In this document: piece after piece, positions 53,249 to 62,712 of the stretch | How the letters are laid out: each line of letters begins with the position of its first letter | How positions within the stretch are numbered: position 1 is the stretch's first letter | Assembly (NCBI GenBank): GCA_050330205.1 | Contig: JBHJOA010000027.1 | Location: forward strand, 1 to 64,000 | Length of the DNA: 64,000 bases | Direction: 5' to 3' | From: Pelagibius sp050330205 | GTDB lineage: Bacteria > Pseudomonadota > Alphaproteobacteria > Kiloniellales > Kiloniellaceae | The notes under the pieces: model-generated | Databases searched by the model: none | What the model was told of the DNA's origin: nothing | The model's input: the letters and a program-made list of their open reading frames with translations, nothing else | Translations under genes and position numbers: made by a program

Positions 53249-54396
53249 GGCGCGGCCGGCTCCAGGCGCAGCAGGCGGCCGTCGGAGTGGTCGGTGAGGA
53301 GGTAGAGGTAGCCGTCGGGGCCCGATCGGACGTCGCGGATGCGCTCGCGCAGGCCGGTCAGCAGTTCCTCCTGGCCGACCACCCGGTCGCCGTCCATCGC
53401 CAGGCGGCGCAGATGGCGCCCGGCCAGGGCGCCGACGAAGAGGTCGCCGTGCCACTCAGGGAAAAGGTCGCCCTGGTAGAAGGCCATGCCGCTGGGGGCG
53501 ATGGAGGGTACCCAGACCACCAGCGGCGGCTCCATGCCCGGCGCCTCGCTGCGCTCCGAGATGACGGTGCCGCTGTAGTCGATGCCGTGGGTGACCTCCG
53601 GCCAGCCGTAGTTGGCGCCCGCTTTCAGGGGATTCACCTCGTCGCCGCCGCGCGGCCCGTGCTCGTTGGTCCAGACCGCGCCGCTCACCGGGTGCAGGGT
53701 CATGCCCTGCACGTTGCGGTGGCCATAGGTGAAGACTTCCGGCAGGGCGCCGTCGCGCCCGACGAAAGGGTTGTCGGCGGGCACGCCGCCGTCGTCGTCG
53801 AGGCGGACGACGGTGCCGATGTGCGAGCCGAGCTTCTGCGACTCGGCCATGTAGTTGCGGCGGTCGCCGAAGCTGGCGTAGAGCCGGCCGTCGCGGTCGA
53901 ACACCAGGCGCGAGCCGTAGTGCGCGGCGCCGGGCGTCTTCGGCTGTACCCGGAAGATCACCTCGAGATCGTGCAGGGCGCTGCCGTCGAAGCGGGCCCG
54001 CGCCACCTCGGTGCCGGCCTCGCCGCCGGCTTCGCCGGCATAGGAGAGGTAGACGAAGCCGTTGTCGGCGAAGTCGGGATGCAGGGCGACGTCGAGCAGG
54101 CCGCCCTGACCGCGCGCGTAGACCTCGGGCGTGCCGGCGATGGCGCCGGCCTGGAGTTCGCCGTCCTTGTAGAGGCGCAGGCGGCCGGGACGCTCGGTGA
54201 TGAGGATGCCGCCGTCCGGCAGGAAGGCCATGCCCCAGGGGTTCTCGAGACCCGAGGCCAGGGTCTCGACCCGGAAGTCATGCGCTTCGGACCGTTCGAC
54301 GCTGCCCTGGGCAGCGGCGGGTACCGCGGCAATGCAAAGAAGCGTCGCGAGAATGGTTGCCGGCGCGGCGCCGGCCGGTCGTTCGAGGTCGAACAT
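53245..54396 (-). CDS. PQQ-dependent sugar dehydrogenase (glucose/sorbosone dehydrogenase type)
   Basis: A 383-residue secreted beta-propeller enzyme. Signal peptide about 1-30 (ILATLLCIAAVPAAAQ). The soluble aldose sugar dehydrogenase pattern is visible: LENPWGMAFLPDGGILITERPG at 50s, GGLLDVALHPDF, YASFGDRRN, and GHRNVQGMTLHP with GPRGGDEVNPLKAGANYGWP. It is likely periplasmic and needs PQQ from the host. It is divergent from zwf, with 269 bases between, consistent with sugar use, but the substrate is not defined. Confidence 0.9.
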   Translation of the reverse strand: MFDLERPAGAAPATILATLLCIAAVPAAAQGSVERSEAHDFRVETLASGLENPWGMAFLPDGGILITERPGRLRLYKDGELQAGAIAGTPEVYARGQGGLLDVALHPDFADNGFVYLSYAGEAGGEAGTEVARARFDGSALHDLEVIFRVQPKTPGAAHYGSRLVFDRDGRLYASFGDRRNYMAESQKLGSHIGTVVRLDDDGGVPADNPFVGRDGALPEVFTYGHRNVQGMTLHPVSGAVWTNEHGPRGGDEVNPLKAGANYGWPEVTHGIDYSGTVISERSEAPGMEPPLVVWVPSIAPSGMAFYQGDLFPEWHGDLFVGALAGRHLRRLAMDGDRVVGQEELLTGLRERIRDVRSGPDGYLYLLTDHSDGRLLRLEPAAP

Positions 54397-54665
54397 GGTG
54401 CGTCACAGCCTCCCTGGTGGGCGTCGCGGGGTTTCCCTTCCACCTAGGGCGCAGGGTTGAATCTTCAACGCGTTTCGCGAATGCGTTTCGCGGCGGGGCG
54501 CGCGTGGCGGGCGGGAAAGTCGCCGGTAGGCAAGCGCGGGCCCCATCGGTTATGAATAGCCGGCGCCCGGCAGGGAGGGCGATTCGGCCCGCGGTCCCGC
54601 GGCCGGCGCCGCAATCGGGCGGCCGCGCCTCGTCCCCTGTCCCTCGATCAGACGGATGACAGCCC

Positions 54666-56140
<1,475 letters not shown>

Positions 56141-56141
<1 letters not shown>

Positions 56142-56872
56142 TGGCCCCGGAGGGGCCGGGCGCCGCGATCGCGCGCCGCGACTTCGCCGATGCCGAGGCC
56201 CTGGCGGCGGCCCTGGCGGCGGCGGTGGCGGCGGCACTGCGCCAGGGCGTGGCGGCGCGCGGCAGCGCCACGCTGGCGGTTTCCGGCGGCCGCACGCCGG
56301 CGCGCTTCTTCGCCGCGCTGGCGCAGCAGCCGCTGCCCTGGTCCGAGGTCACGGTGACGCTGGTGGACGAGCGCTGGGTGCCGCCGGACAGCGCGCGCTC
56401 CAACGAGGCGCTGCTGCGCGCCCACCTGCTGCAGGGCCCGGCGGCGGCGGCGCGGCTGGTGGGCCTGGTGACGGCGGCGGAGAGCCCCGAGAGGGGACTG
56501 GCCGAGGTGGCCGCGCGCCTCGACGCCCTGCCGCTGCCGCTCGACGTCGTGGTGCTCGGCATGGGAACCGACGGCCACACCGCCTCGTTCTTTCCCGGGG
56601 GCGACCGCCTCGCCGAGGCGCTGGATATCGGCGATGGGTCGGTCGGCGCTGCGCCGGTGCTGCCGATGCGCGCACCCGGCGCCGGCGAGCCGCGCATCAC
56701 CCTGACATTGCCCCTGATCGCCGCCGCCCGCGCGGTCTATCTTCATATCGAGGGGGCGGAGAAGGCGGCGGTGCTGGAGCGGGCCCTGTGGCCGGGGCCG
56801 GTCGAGGAAATGCCGGTGCGCGCCGTGCTGCGGGCTTGCACCCGGGCGCTTGAAGTATTCTGGTGTCCCTGA
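56141..56872 (+). CDS. pgl: 6-phosphogluconolactonase
   Basis: Hydrolyses the lactone to 6-phosphogluconate (243 residues, DevB/SOL type). It has the phosphate-binding motif LAVSGGRTPARFFAAL at about 45-60, the VTLVDERWVPPDSARSN loop and the GMGTDGHTASFFPG motif near 138. An Ala-rich helix region at 20-40 is G+C-heavy. Coupled to zwf by one shared base, and followed by edd after 45 bases. Confidence 0.93.
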
Positions 56873-56917
56873 CACCTCTGCGATTCACACCAGCGGCGGA
56901 CAGCAAGGAGAGTTTCC

Positions 56918-58747
56918 ATGACCACCCTGCATGACCGCGTGCATGACGTCACCGAGCGCCTGCGGGCGCGCAGCCGCGACAGCCGCGCCGCCTACCTGGA
57001 GCGCATCCGGCGAGCGGCAGGGGAAGGGCCGCGCCGCGGCACGCTCGCCTGCGGCAACCTGGCGCACGGCTTCGCCGCCTGCGGCCTGTCCGACAAGCAG
57101 GCGCTGAAGGGCGGCGTGGTGCCCAACCTCGGCATCGTCACCGCCTACAACGACATGCTCTCGGCGCACCAGCCCTTCGAGCGCTTCCCCGAGTTGATCA
57201 AGCGGGCGGCGCGGGACGCCGGCGGGGTGGCGCAGGTCGCCGGCGGCGTGCCGGCGATGTGCGACGGCGTGACGCAGGGCCAGCCGGGCATGGAGCTGTC
57301 GCTGTTCTCGCGCGACGTCATCGCCATGGCCGCCGCCGTCGGCCTCTCCCACAACATGTTCGACGCCGCGGTGTTCCTCGGCGTCTGCGACAAGATCGTG
57401 CCGGGCCTGGTCATCGCCGCGCTGTCGTTCGGCCACCTGCCGGCGGTCTTCATCCCGGCCGGGCCGATGCCCTCCGGCCTGCCCAACGACGAGAAGGCGC
57501 GCATCCGCCAGCTCTATGCCGAGGGCAAGGTCGGCCGCGAGGAACTGCTGGAGGCGGAATCGCAGTCCTACCACGGGCCGGGCACCTGCACCTTCTACGG
57601 CACCGCCAACTCCAACCAGATGCTGATGGAGATCATGGGCCTGCACCTGCCCGGCGCCTCCTTCGTCAATCCCAACACGCCGCTGCGCGACGCGCTGACG
57701 GCGGAGGCGACGCGGCGCGCCCTGGCGATCACCGCGCTGGGCAACGACTACACCCCCGTCGGCGAGATGATCGACGAGCGCGCGGTGGTGAACGGCGTGG
57801 TGGGACTGCACGCCACCGGCGGCTCCACCAATCACGCCATCCACCTGGTCGCCATGGCCGCGGCGGCCGGCATCGACCTCACCTGGGACGACCTCTCCGA
57901 CCTTTCGGAGGCGGTGCCGCTGCTCGCCCGCATCTATCCCAACGGCCTAGCCGACGTGAACCACTTCCACGCCGCCGGCGGCATGGGCTACCTGATCGCC
58001 GAGCTGCTCGACGGCGGCCTGCTGCACGGCGACGTGATGACGGTCTGGGGCCGCGGCCTCGACGCCTACCGGCAGGAGCCGAAGCTGACCCGGGACGGCG
58101 CGGTGGTGTGGCAGCCGGCGGCGAAGAAGACTCATGACACCAATGTCTTGGCGCCACTTTCTAAACCGTTTTCTCTAAACGGCGGGCTGAAGGTGCTGGA
58201 CGGCGATCTGGGCCGCGCCGTCATCAAGGTCTCGGCGGTGAAGCCCGAGCGCCACGTCGTCGAGGCGCCGGCGGTGATCTTCCACTCGCAGGACGACCTC
58301 ATGGCGGCCTTCAAGGCGGGCGAACTGGAGAAGGACTTCATCGCCGTGGTGCGCTTCCAGGGACCGCAGGCCAACGGCATGCCGGAGCTGCACAAGCTGA
58401 CACCGCCGCTGGGGGTGCTGCAGGACCGCGGCTTCAAGGTGGCGCTGGTGACCGACGGGCGCATGTCCGGTGCCTCCGGCAAGGTGCCGGCGGCGATCCA
58501 CGTGACGCCGGAGGCGGCGGCCGGCGGCCCGATCGCGAAGCTGCGCGACGGCGACGTGGTGCGGGTCGATGCCGTGGCCGGCACGCTGACGGTGAAGCTG
58601 CCGGCGACGGACTGGGCGGCCCGCGAAGTGGCGACGGCGGATCTGAGCGGCAGCCACAGCGGCTGCGGGCGCGACCTCTTCGCCGCCTTCCGCGCCGCGG
58701 CCGGCCCCGCCGACCGGGGAGCTCATGTCTTCGGGGGTGTCTCGTGA
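56918..58747 (+). CDS. edd: 6-phosphogluconate dehydratase
   Basis: Makes KDPG from 6-phosphogluconate in the Entner-Doudoroff pathway (609 residues, ILVD/Edd family with a 4Fe-4S cluster). Cluster cysteines lie in MCDGVTQGQPGM, LGVCDKIVPG and GTCTFYGTANSN. The C-terminal SHSGCGRDLFAAFR segment fits Edd. A local codon shift at 58130-58182 (ACT CAT ... CTT TCT AAA ... TTT TCT CTA AAC) breaks the usual G/C-ending use, but the frame is intact. It overlaps eda by 4 bases. Confidence 0.95.
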   Translation: MTTLHDRVHDVTERLRARSRDSRAAYLERIRRAAGEGPRRGTLACGNLAHGFAACGLSDKQALKGGVVPNLGIVTAYNDMLSAHQPFERFPELIKRAARDAGGVAQVAGGVPAMCDGVTQGQPGMELSLFSRDVIAMAAAVGLSHNMFDAAVFLGVCDKIVPGLVIAALSFGHLPAVFIPAGPMPSGLPNDEKARIRQLYAEGKVGREELLEAESQSYHGPGTCTFYGTANSNQMLMEIMGLHLPGASFVNPNTPLRDALTAEATRRALAITALGNDYTPVGEMIDERAVVNGVVGLHATGGSTNHAIHLVAMAAAAGIDLTWDDLSDLSEAVPLLARIYPNGLADVNHFHAAGGMGYLIAELLDGGLLHGDVMTVWGRGLDAYRQEPKLTRDGAVVWQPAAKKTHDTNVLAPLSKPFSLNGGLKVLDGDLGRAVIKVSAVKPERHVVEAPAVIFHSQDDLMAAFKAGELEKDFIAVVRFQGPQANGMPELHKLTPPLGVLQDRGFKVALVTDGRMSGASGKVPAAIHVTPEAAAGGPIAKLRDGDVVRVDAVAGTLTVKLPATDWAAREVATADLSGSHSGCGRDLFAAFRAAAGPADRGAHVFGGVS

Positions 58748-59382
58748 GCAACCGCCAGAAGATCACCGAGACCATCCTGAAGCTGGCGCCGGTGGTGCCG
58801 GTGCTGGCGATCGAGAACGCGGCGATGGCGGTGCCGCTGGCGCGCGCGCTGGTGGCCGGCGGCCTCAAGGCCATAGAGGTCACTTTCCGCACGCCGGCGG
58901 CGCTGGACTCGATCCGCGCTATCGCCGGCGAGGTGGAGGGCGCGGTGGTCGGTGCCGGCACGGTGCTGACGCCGACGCAGGTGGACGAGGCGGTGGCGGC
59001 CGGCTGCCGCTTCATGGTCTCGCCGGGCGCTTCGCTCGACCTGCTGACCGCCGTGCGCGACTGTCCGATACCGCTGCTGCCCGGCGCGGCGACGGCCTCG
59101 GAGGCCATGACCCTGCTGGAGCAGGGCTACGCCTTGCAGAAATTCTTCCCGGCCGAGCCGGCCGGCGGCGTCGCCTACCTGAAGGCGCTCGCCGCGCCGC
59201 TGCCGGCGATCCGCTTCTGCCCGACCGGCGGCATCTCGCGCGACAACGCCGGACGCTACCTGGAGCTGCCCAACGTGGTCTGTGTCGGCGGCTCCTGGGT
59301 GGCCCCGGCCGAGCGCGTCGCCGCCGGCGACTGGGCCGGGATCGAGGCCCTGGCCCGCGACGCCGCGGCACTGAAAGTCTGA
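58744..59382 (+). CDS. eda: 2-keto-3-deoxy-6-phosphogluconate aldolase
   Basis: Splits KDPG into pyruvate and glyceraldehyde-3-phosphate (212 residues). It is a TIM barrel with the catalytic Glu in AIEVTFRTPAALD, phosphate loop VGAGTVLTPTQV, and the Schiff-base lysine in ALQKFFPAEP. The start is GTG at 58744 (AGCAACCGC), overlapping edd's TGA. It precedes pgi by 14 bases. Confidence 0.94.
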   Translation: MSNRQKITETILKLAPVVPVLAIENAAMAVPLARALVAGGLKAIEVTFRTPAALDSIRAIAGEVEGAVVGAGTVLTPTQVDEAVAAGCRFMVSPGASLDLLTAVRDCPIPLLPGAATASEAMTLLEQGYALQKFFPAEPAGGVAYLKALAAPLPAIRFCPTGGISRDNAGRYLELPNVVCVGGSWVAPAERVAAGDWAGIEALARDAAALKV

Positions 59383-59396
59383 GGGAAAACATCGAG

Positions 59397-61037
59397 ATGA
59401 CGGCCGCCGTTGAGAAAGCGTTCGAAGCCCTGCGGGCCCACCACTGGGAGATCAAGGGCCAGCGGATGCGCGATCTCTTCGCCGAGGACCCGGAGCGCTT
59501 CGGGCGCTTTTCCCTGCGCCTCGGCGACCTGCTGCTCGACTACTCCAAGAACCTGATCCTGCCGGAGACCCTGGAAAAGCTGCTGGCGCTGGTGCGGGCG
59601 GCCGACGTCGAAGGCGCCCGCGAGGCCATGTTCGACGGCGCGCGCATCAACGTGACCGAAGGCCGCGCGGTGCTGCACACCGCCCTGCGCAACCGCTCCG
59701 AGCGGCCGGTGCCGGTCGACGGCCACGACGTCATGGGCGACGTGCGCGAGGTGCTGGACGCCATGGCCGCCTTCGCCGAGGGCGTGCGCGAGGGATCGCT
59801 GCGCGGCGTCACCGGCGAGCGCTTCACCGATGTCGTGAATATCGGCATCGGCGGCTCCGACCTCGGCCCGGCGATGGTGACCCGCGCGCTCTCGCCCTAC
59901 GGCCATCCCGACATCCGGTGCCACTTCGTCTCCAACGTCGACGGCGCCCACCTGTCGGATACCCTGAAAAGCCTCGATCCCGGGCGGACGCTGTTCCTCG
60001 TCGCCTCCAAGACCTTCACCACCCAGGAGACCATGACCAACGCGCGTTCGGCGCGGGCCTGGCTCGTCGACGCGCTGGGCGAGGCGGCGGTGGGCGGCCA
60101 CTTCGCCGCCATCTCCACCAGCCTCGCGAAGGTCGCCGCCTTCGGCATCGCCGAGGACCGCATCTTCGGCTTCTGGGACTGGGTCGGGGGGCGCTATTCC
60201 GTGTGGTCGGCCATCGGCCTGGCGGCGATGATCGCCATCGGGCCGGCGCGCTTCGGCGAGTTCCTCGAAGGCGCCTACGAGATGGACGAGCATTTCCGCT
60301 CGGCGCCGCTGGCCGCCAACATGCCGGTGATCCTGGCGCTGCTCGGCGTCTGGTACCGCGACGTCTGGGGCTTCGGCGCCCACGCCGTGCTGCCCTACGA
60401 CCAGCGCCTGGAGCGCTTCCCCGCCTACTTGCAGCAGCTCGACATGGAGTCCAACGGCAAGGGCGTCACCCTGACCGGCCACCCGGTGGCCGAGGCGACC
60501 GGTCCGGTGGTCTGGGGCGAGCCCGGCACCAACGGCCAGCACGCCTTCTATCAACTGCTGCACCAGGGCAGCGAGGTGGTGCCCTGCGATTTTCTGGTGG
60601 CGGCCGAGGCGCAGGAGAAGCTCGGCGACCACCACGCGCTGCTGCTGGCCAACTGCCTCGCCCAGTCCGAGGCGCTGATGCGCGGCCGCACGGCCGAGGA
60701 GGCGCGGGCGGAACTGACCGCCGCCGGCCTCGACCAGACGGCGGCCGAGGCGCTGCTGCCGCACAAGGTGTTCCCCGGCAACCGGCCGAGCAACACGCTG
60801 CTTTACAGGAAGCTCGACCCGCGCACCCTCGGCCGACTCATCGCCCTCTACGAGCACAAGGTCTTCGTGCAGGGACGCATCTGGAACATCAATTCCTTCG
60901 ACCAGTGGGGTGTCGAGCTCGGCAAGCAACTCGCCGCCGAGCTCCTGCCGATGGTGAAGGGCGACAGGGAAGCGGGCGGCCGCGACGGTTCGACCGTCGG
61001 CCTGCTGCGGGAGATCGCCCGCCTGCGCGGCAACTAG
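59397..61037 (+). CDS. pgi: Glucose-6-phosphate isomerase
   Basis: Interconverts glucose-6-phosphate and fructose-6-phosphate (546 residues). Motifs: NIGIGGSDLGPAMVT at about 145-159, SKTFTTQETMTNA near 205, ESNGKGVT, and the active-site QGRIWNINSFDQWGVELGKQLA near 500. I set the start at the ATG at 59397; the frame remains open upstream within eda. Including pgi in the Entner-Doudoroff operon lets fructose-6-phosphate enter the pathway; no phosphofructokinase is present here. Confidence 0.95.
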   Translation: MTAAVEKAFEALRAHHWEIKGQRMRDLFAEDPERFGRFSLRLGDLLLDYSKNLILPETLEKLLALVRAADVEGAREAMFDGARINVTEGRAVLHTALRNRSERPVPVDGHDVMGDVREVLDAMAAFAEGVREGSLRGVTGERFTDVVNIGIGGSDLGPAMVTRALSPYGHPDIRCHFVSNVDGAHLSDTLKSLDPGRTLFLVASKTFTTQETMTNARSARAWLVDALGEAAVGGHFAAISTSLAKVAAFGIAEDRIFGFWDWVGGRYSVWSAIGLAAMIAIGPARFGEFLEGAYEMDEHFRSAPLAANMPVILALLGVWYRDVWGFGAHAVLPYDQRLERFPAYLQQLDMESNGKGVTLTGHPVAEATGPVVWGEPGTNGQHAFYQLLHQGSEVVPCDFLVAAEAQEKLGDHHALLLANCLAQSEALMRGRTAEEARAELTAAGLDQTAAEALLPHKVFPGNRPSNTLLYRKLDPRTLGRLIALYEHKVFVQGRIWNINSFDQWGVELGKQLAAELLPMVKGDREAGGRDGSTVGLLREIARLRGN

Positions 61038-61067
61038 TGCGACAGGTCTCTCACCCGACAGAGCCCG

Positions 61068-62063
61068 TCACTGCACGGCCTTGAGGCCGAGCTTGCGATG
61101 CGGCGGCTCCTCGGGCCAGACCAGGAGGTCGGCCAGCCACGGCAGTTCGCCGGTGAGGGCGGGCAGGCGGCGGCGCAGGATGTCGCGCAGGGACGCCGCC
61201 AGGGACTCGGCGGTGACGCCGAGGTCGCCGCGCCGCGCCACCAGGGAGATCGGGCGCGAGAAGCGCCCGCGCTTCAGCGGTTCGATGCGCAGGCGTTCGA
61301 GGCGGCCGGCCTCCTGCAGCAGGCAGAGCGGCGTGGTCATGCTCCAGCCCATGCCGTCGGCGACGGCGCCGAGTTGGCTGGCGGCGGTGTCGAACTCGGC
61401 GAGGATGGGCACGTTGAGGCGCAGGCGGTTCAACTGGCCCTCGATCTGGCGGCCGATGGCCGAGCGCAGGGAGTAGCGCACGAAGGGCATGGCGGCCAGC
61501 GCTTCCAGCGGCTCGGCCGGGCCCTTGTAGCTCGCCGGGAACACCAGGATGAAGGGCTCGGTGACGATGGGATGGCTTTCCAGCCCCTCGACGCCGTCCA
61601 GCTCGTCGGTGGTGGTGACCACGGCGTCCACGGTGTGGTTCATCAGCGCGGCGTGGTTGTCCGGCGAGATGCCGGCCCAGATGCGCCAGCGCTTGGCCAG
61701 CGCGCGCTGCTCGGCGACGAGCTGCGGGCCCACCGAGTTGGCGATGCTCTCGGCCATGGCGAGGGTGAGGCTGGAGAGCTGCTTCACCTCGCGCTGGCGC
61801 AGATCGCGGTAGAGGTCGCCGGCCTCGGCCAGCATGGCGCGGCCGCGCTCGTAGAGCGTGGTGCCGGCGGCGGTGAGGGCGAGCGGCCTGACCGAGCGGT
61901 CGAAGAGTTCGCTGCCGAGGGCCTCCTCGAGGTTGCCGACGATCTGTGAGACACTGGACTGGGTGAGGCCGAGCTGGCGGGCGGCGGAGGTCATGCCGCC
62001 GGCCTCCGCCACCATCACGAAGACGCGCAGCGATCTCAGGTCGAAGCTCTGCGGCAGGTCCAT
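61068..62063 (-). CDS. LysR family transcriptional regulator
   Basis: A 331-residue activator/repressor. The helix-turn-helix spans about 10-60 (LRVFVMVAEAGGMTSAARQLGLTQSSVSQIVGNLE). A periplasmic-binding-like effector domain follows. It is downstream of soxG on the same strand (46 bases) and converges with pgi. It most likely governs the sarcosine oxidase genes, though it might be unlinked. Confidence 0.88.
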   Translation of the reverse strand: MDLPQSFDLRSLRVFVMVAEAGGMTSAARQLGLTQSSVSQIVGNLEEALGSELFDRSVRPLALTAAGTTLYERGRAMLAEAGDLYRDLRQREVKQLSSLTLAMAESIANSVGPQLVAEQRALAKRWRIWAGISPDNHAALMNHTVDAVVTTTDELDGVEGLESHPIVTEPFILVFPASYKGPAEPLEALAAMPFVRYSLRSAIGRQIEGQLNRLRLNVPILAEFDTAASQLGAVADGMGWSMTTPLCLLQEAGRLERLRIEPLKRGRFSRPISLVARRGDLGVTAESLAASLRDILRRRLPALTGELPWLADLLVWPEEPPHRKLGLKAVQ

Positions 62064-62109
62064 GACGTTTCAGCGGCCCCAGGGTTGCGGGCCGCGCGGG
62101 CGGCCGGGC

Positions 62110-62712
62110 TCAGGCGCTGCCGGGCGGGTCGACGCGAAAGCCGGTCTCGGCCGCCGCCTCGGTCAGCCACTCCCAGAACGATAGCGCGAAGCCGCGGTAG
62201 ACATAAAGGTCGAAGCTCTCGGGGCCGAGGCGGCGCAGGATGACACCGACCTCGTGGACGGCGGACTGCGCCACCTTCATGGGCGGGAAGGCGTCGGCGT
62301 GGAAGTCGATGGCCATGCCCTTGGCGAGAACCCAGGCGGCTTTCGGCCCGGCGATGCGGAGGGCGATGCGGGCGTGGGAGAGGTTGGTGACGGCGCCCAG
62401 CGACGGGCCGATCTGGTTCGCCAGGCGCTCCGCCAGGCGCGGATCGCGGCTCTCCACCAGCAGCCGGCCCGGGGCGAGGGCGAGGATCGCGCCCTCGGCG
62501 CCGCCCGAGGAGCCGTCGCGGTCCTGCGGCGGCGCGCAGCCGGTGAGCGAGGCGACGGTGTCGGTCACCTGCTCCACGGCATCGGGCCAGGCCGCGACCT
62601 GCACGAGGGAGACCAGCTTGCGCTCGGTTAGGACGACGCCGGGTTCGTCGGCGGCGCGGCGGACGACGCGGGGATCGTTGTGGCCCTTCAGAGGCGATAG
62701 CGCTTCAAGCAA
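62110..62712 (-). CDS. soxG: Sarcosine oxidase gamma subunit
   Basis: A 200-residue accessory subunit of the heterotetrameric sarcosine oxidase. Segments near 10-50, and the C-terminal DLYVYRGFALSFWEWLTEAA, fit the SoxG family, which is distantly like part of the aminomethyltransferase fold. The start overlaps the alpha gene's stop by 8 bases, the usual operon order soxBDAG. The complex converts sarcosine to glycine and passes the methyl group to THF. Confidence 0.9.
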   Translation of the reverse strand: MLEALSPLKGHNDPRVVRRAADEPGVVLTERKLVSLVQVAAWPDAVEQVTDTVASLTGCAPPQDRDGSSGGAEGAILALAPGRLLVESRDPRLAERLANQIGPSLGAVTNLSHARIALRIAGPKAAWVLAKGMAIDFHADAFPPMKVAQSAVHEVGVILRRLGPESFDLYVYRGFALSFWEWLTEAAAETGFRVDPPGSA

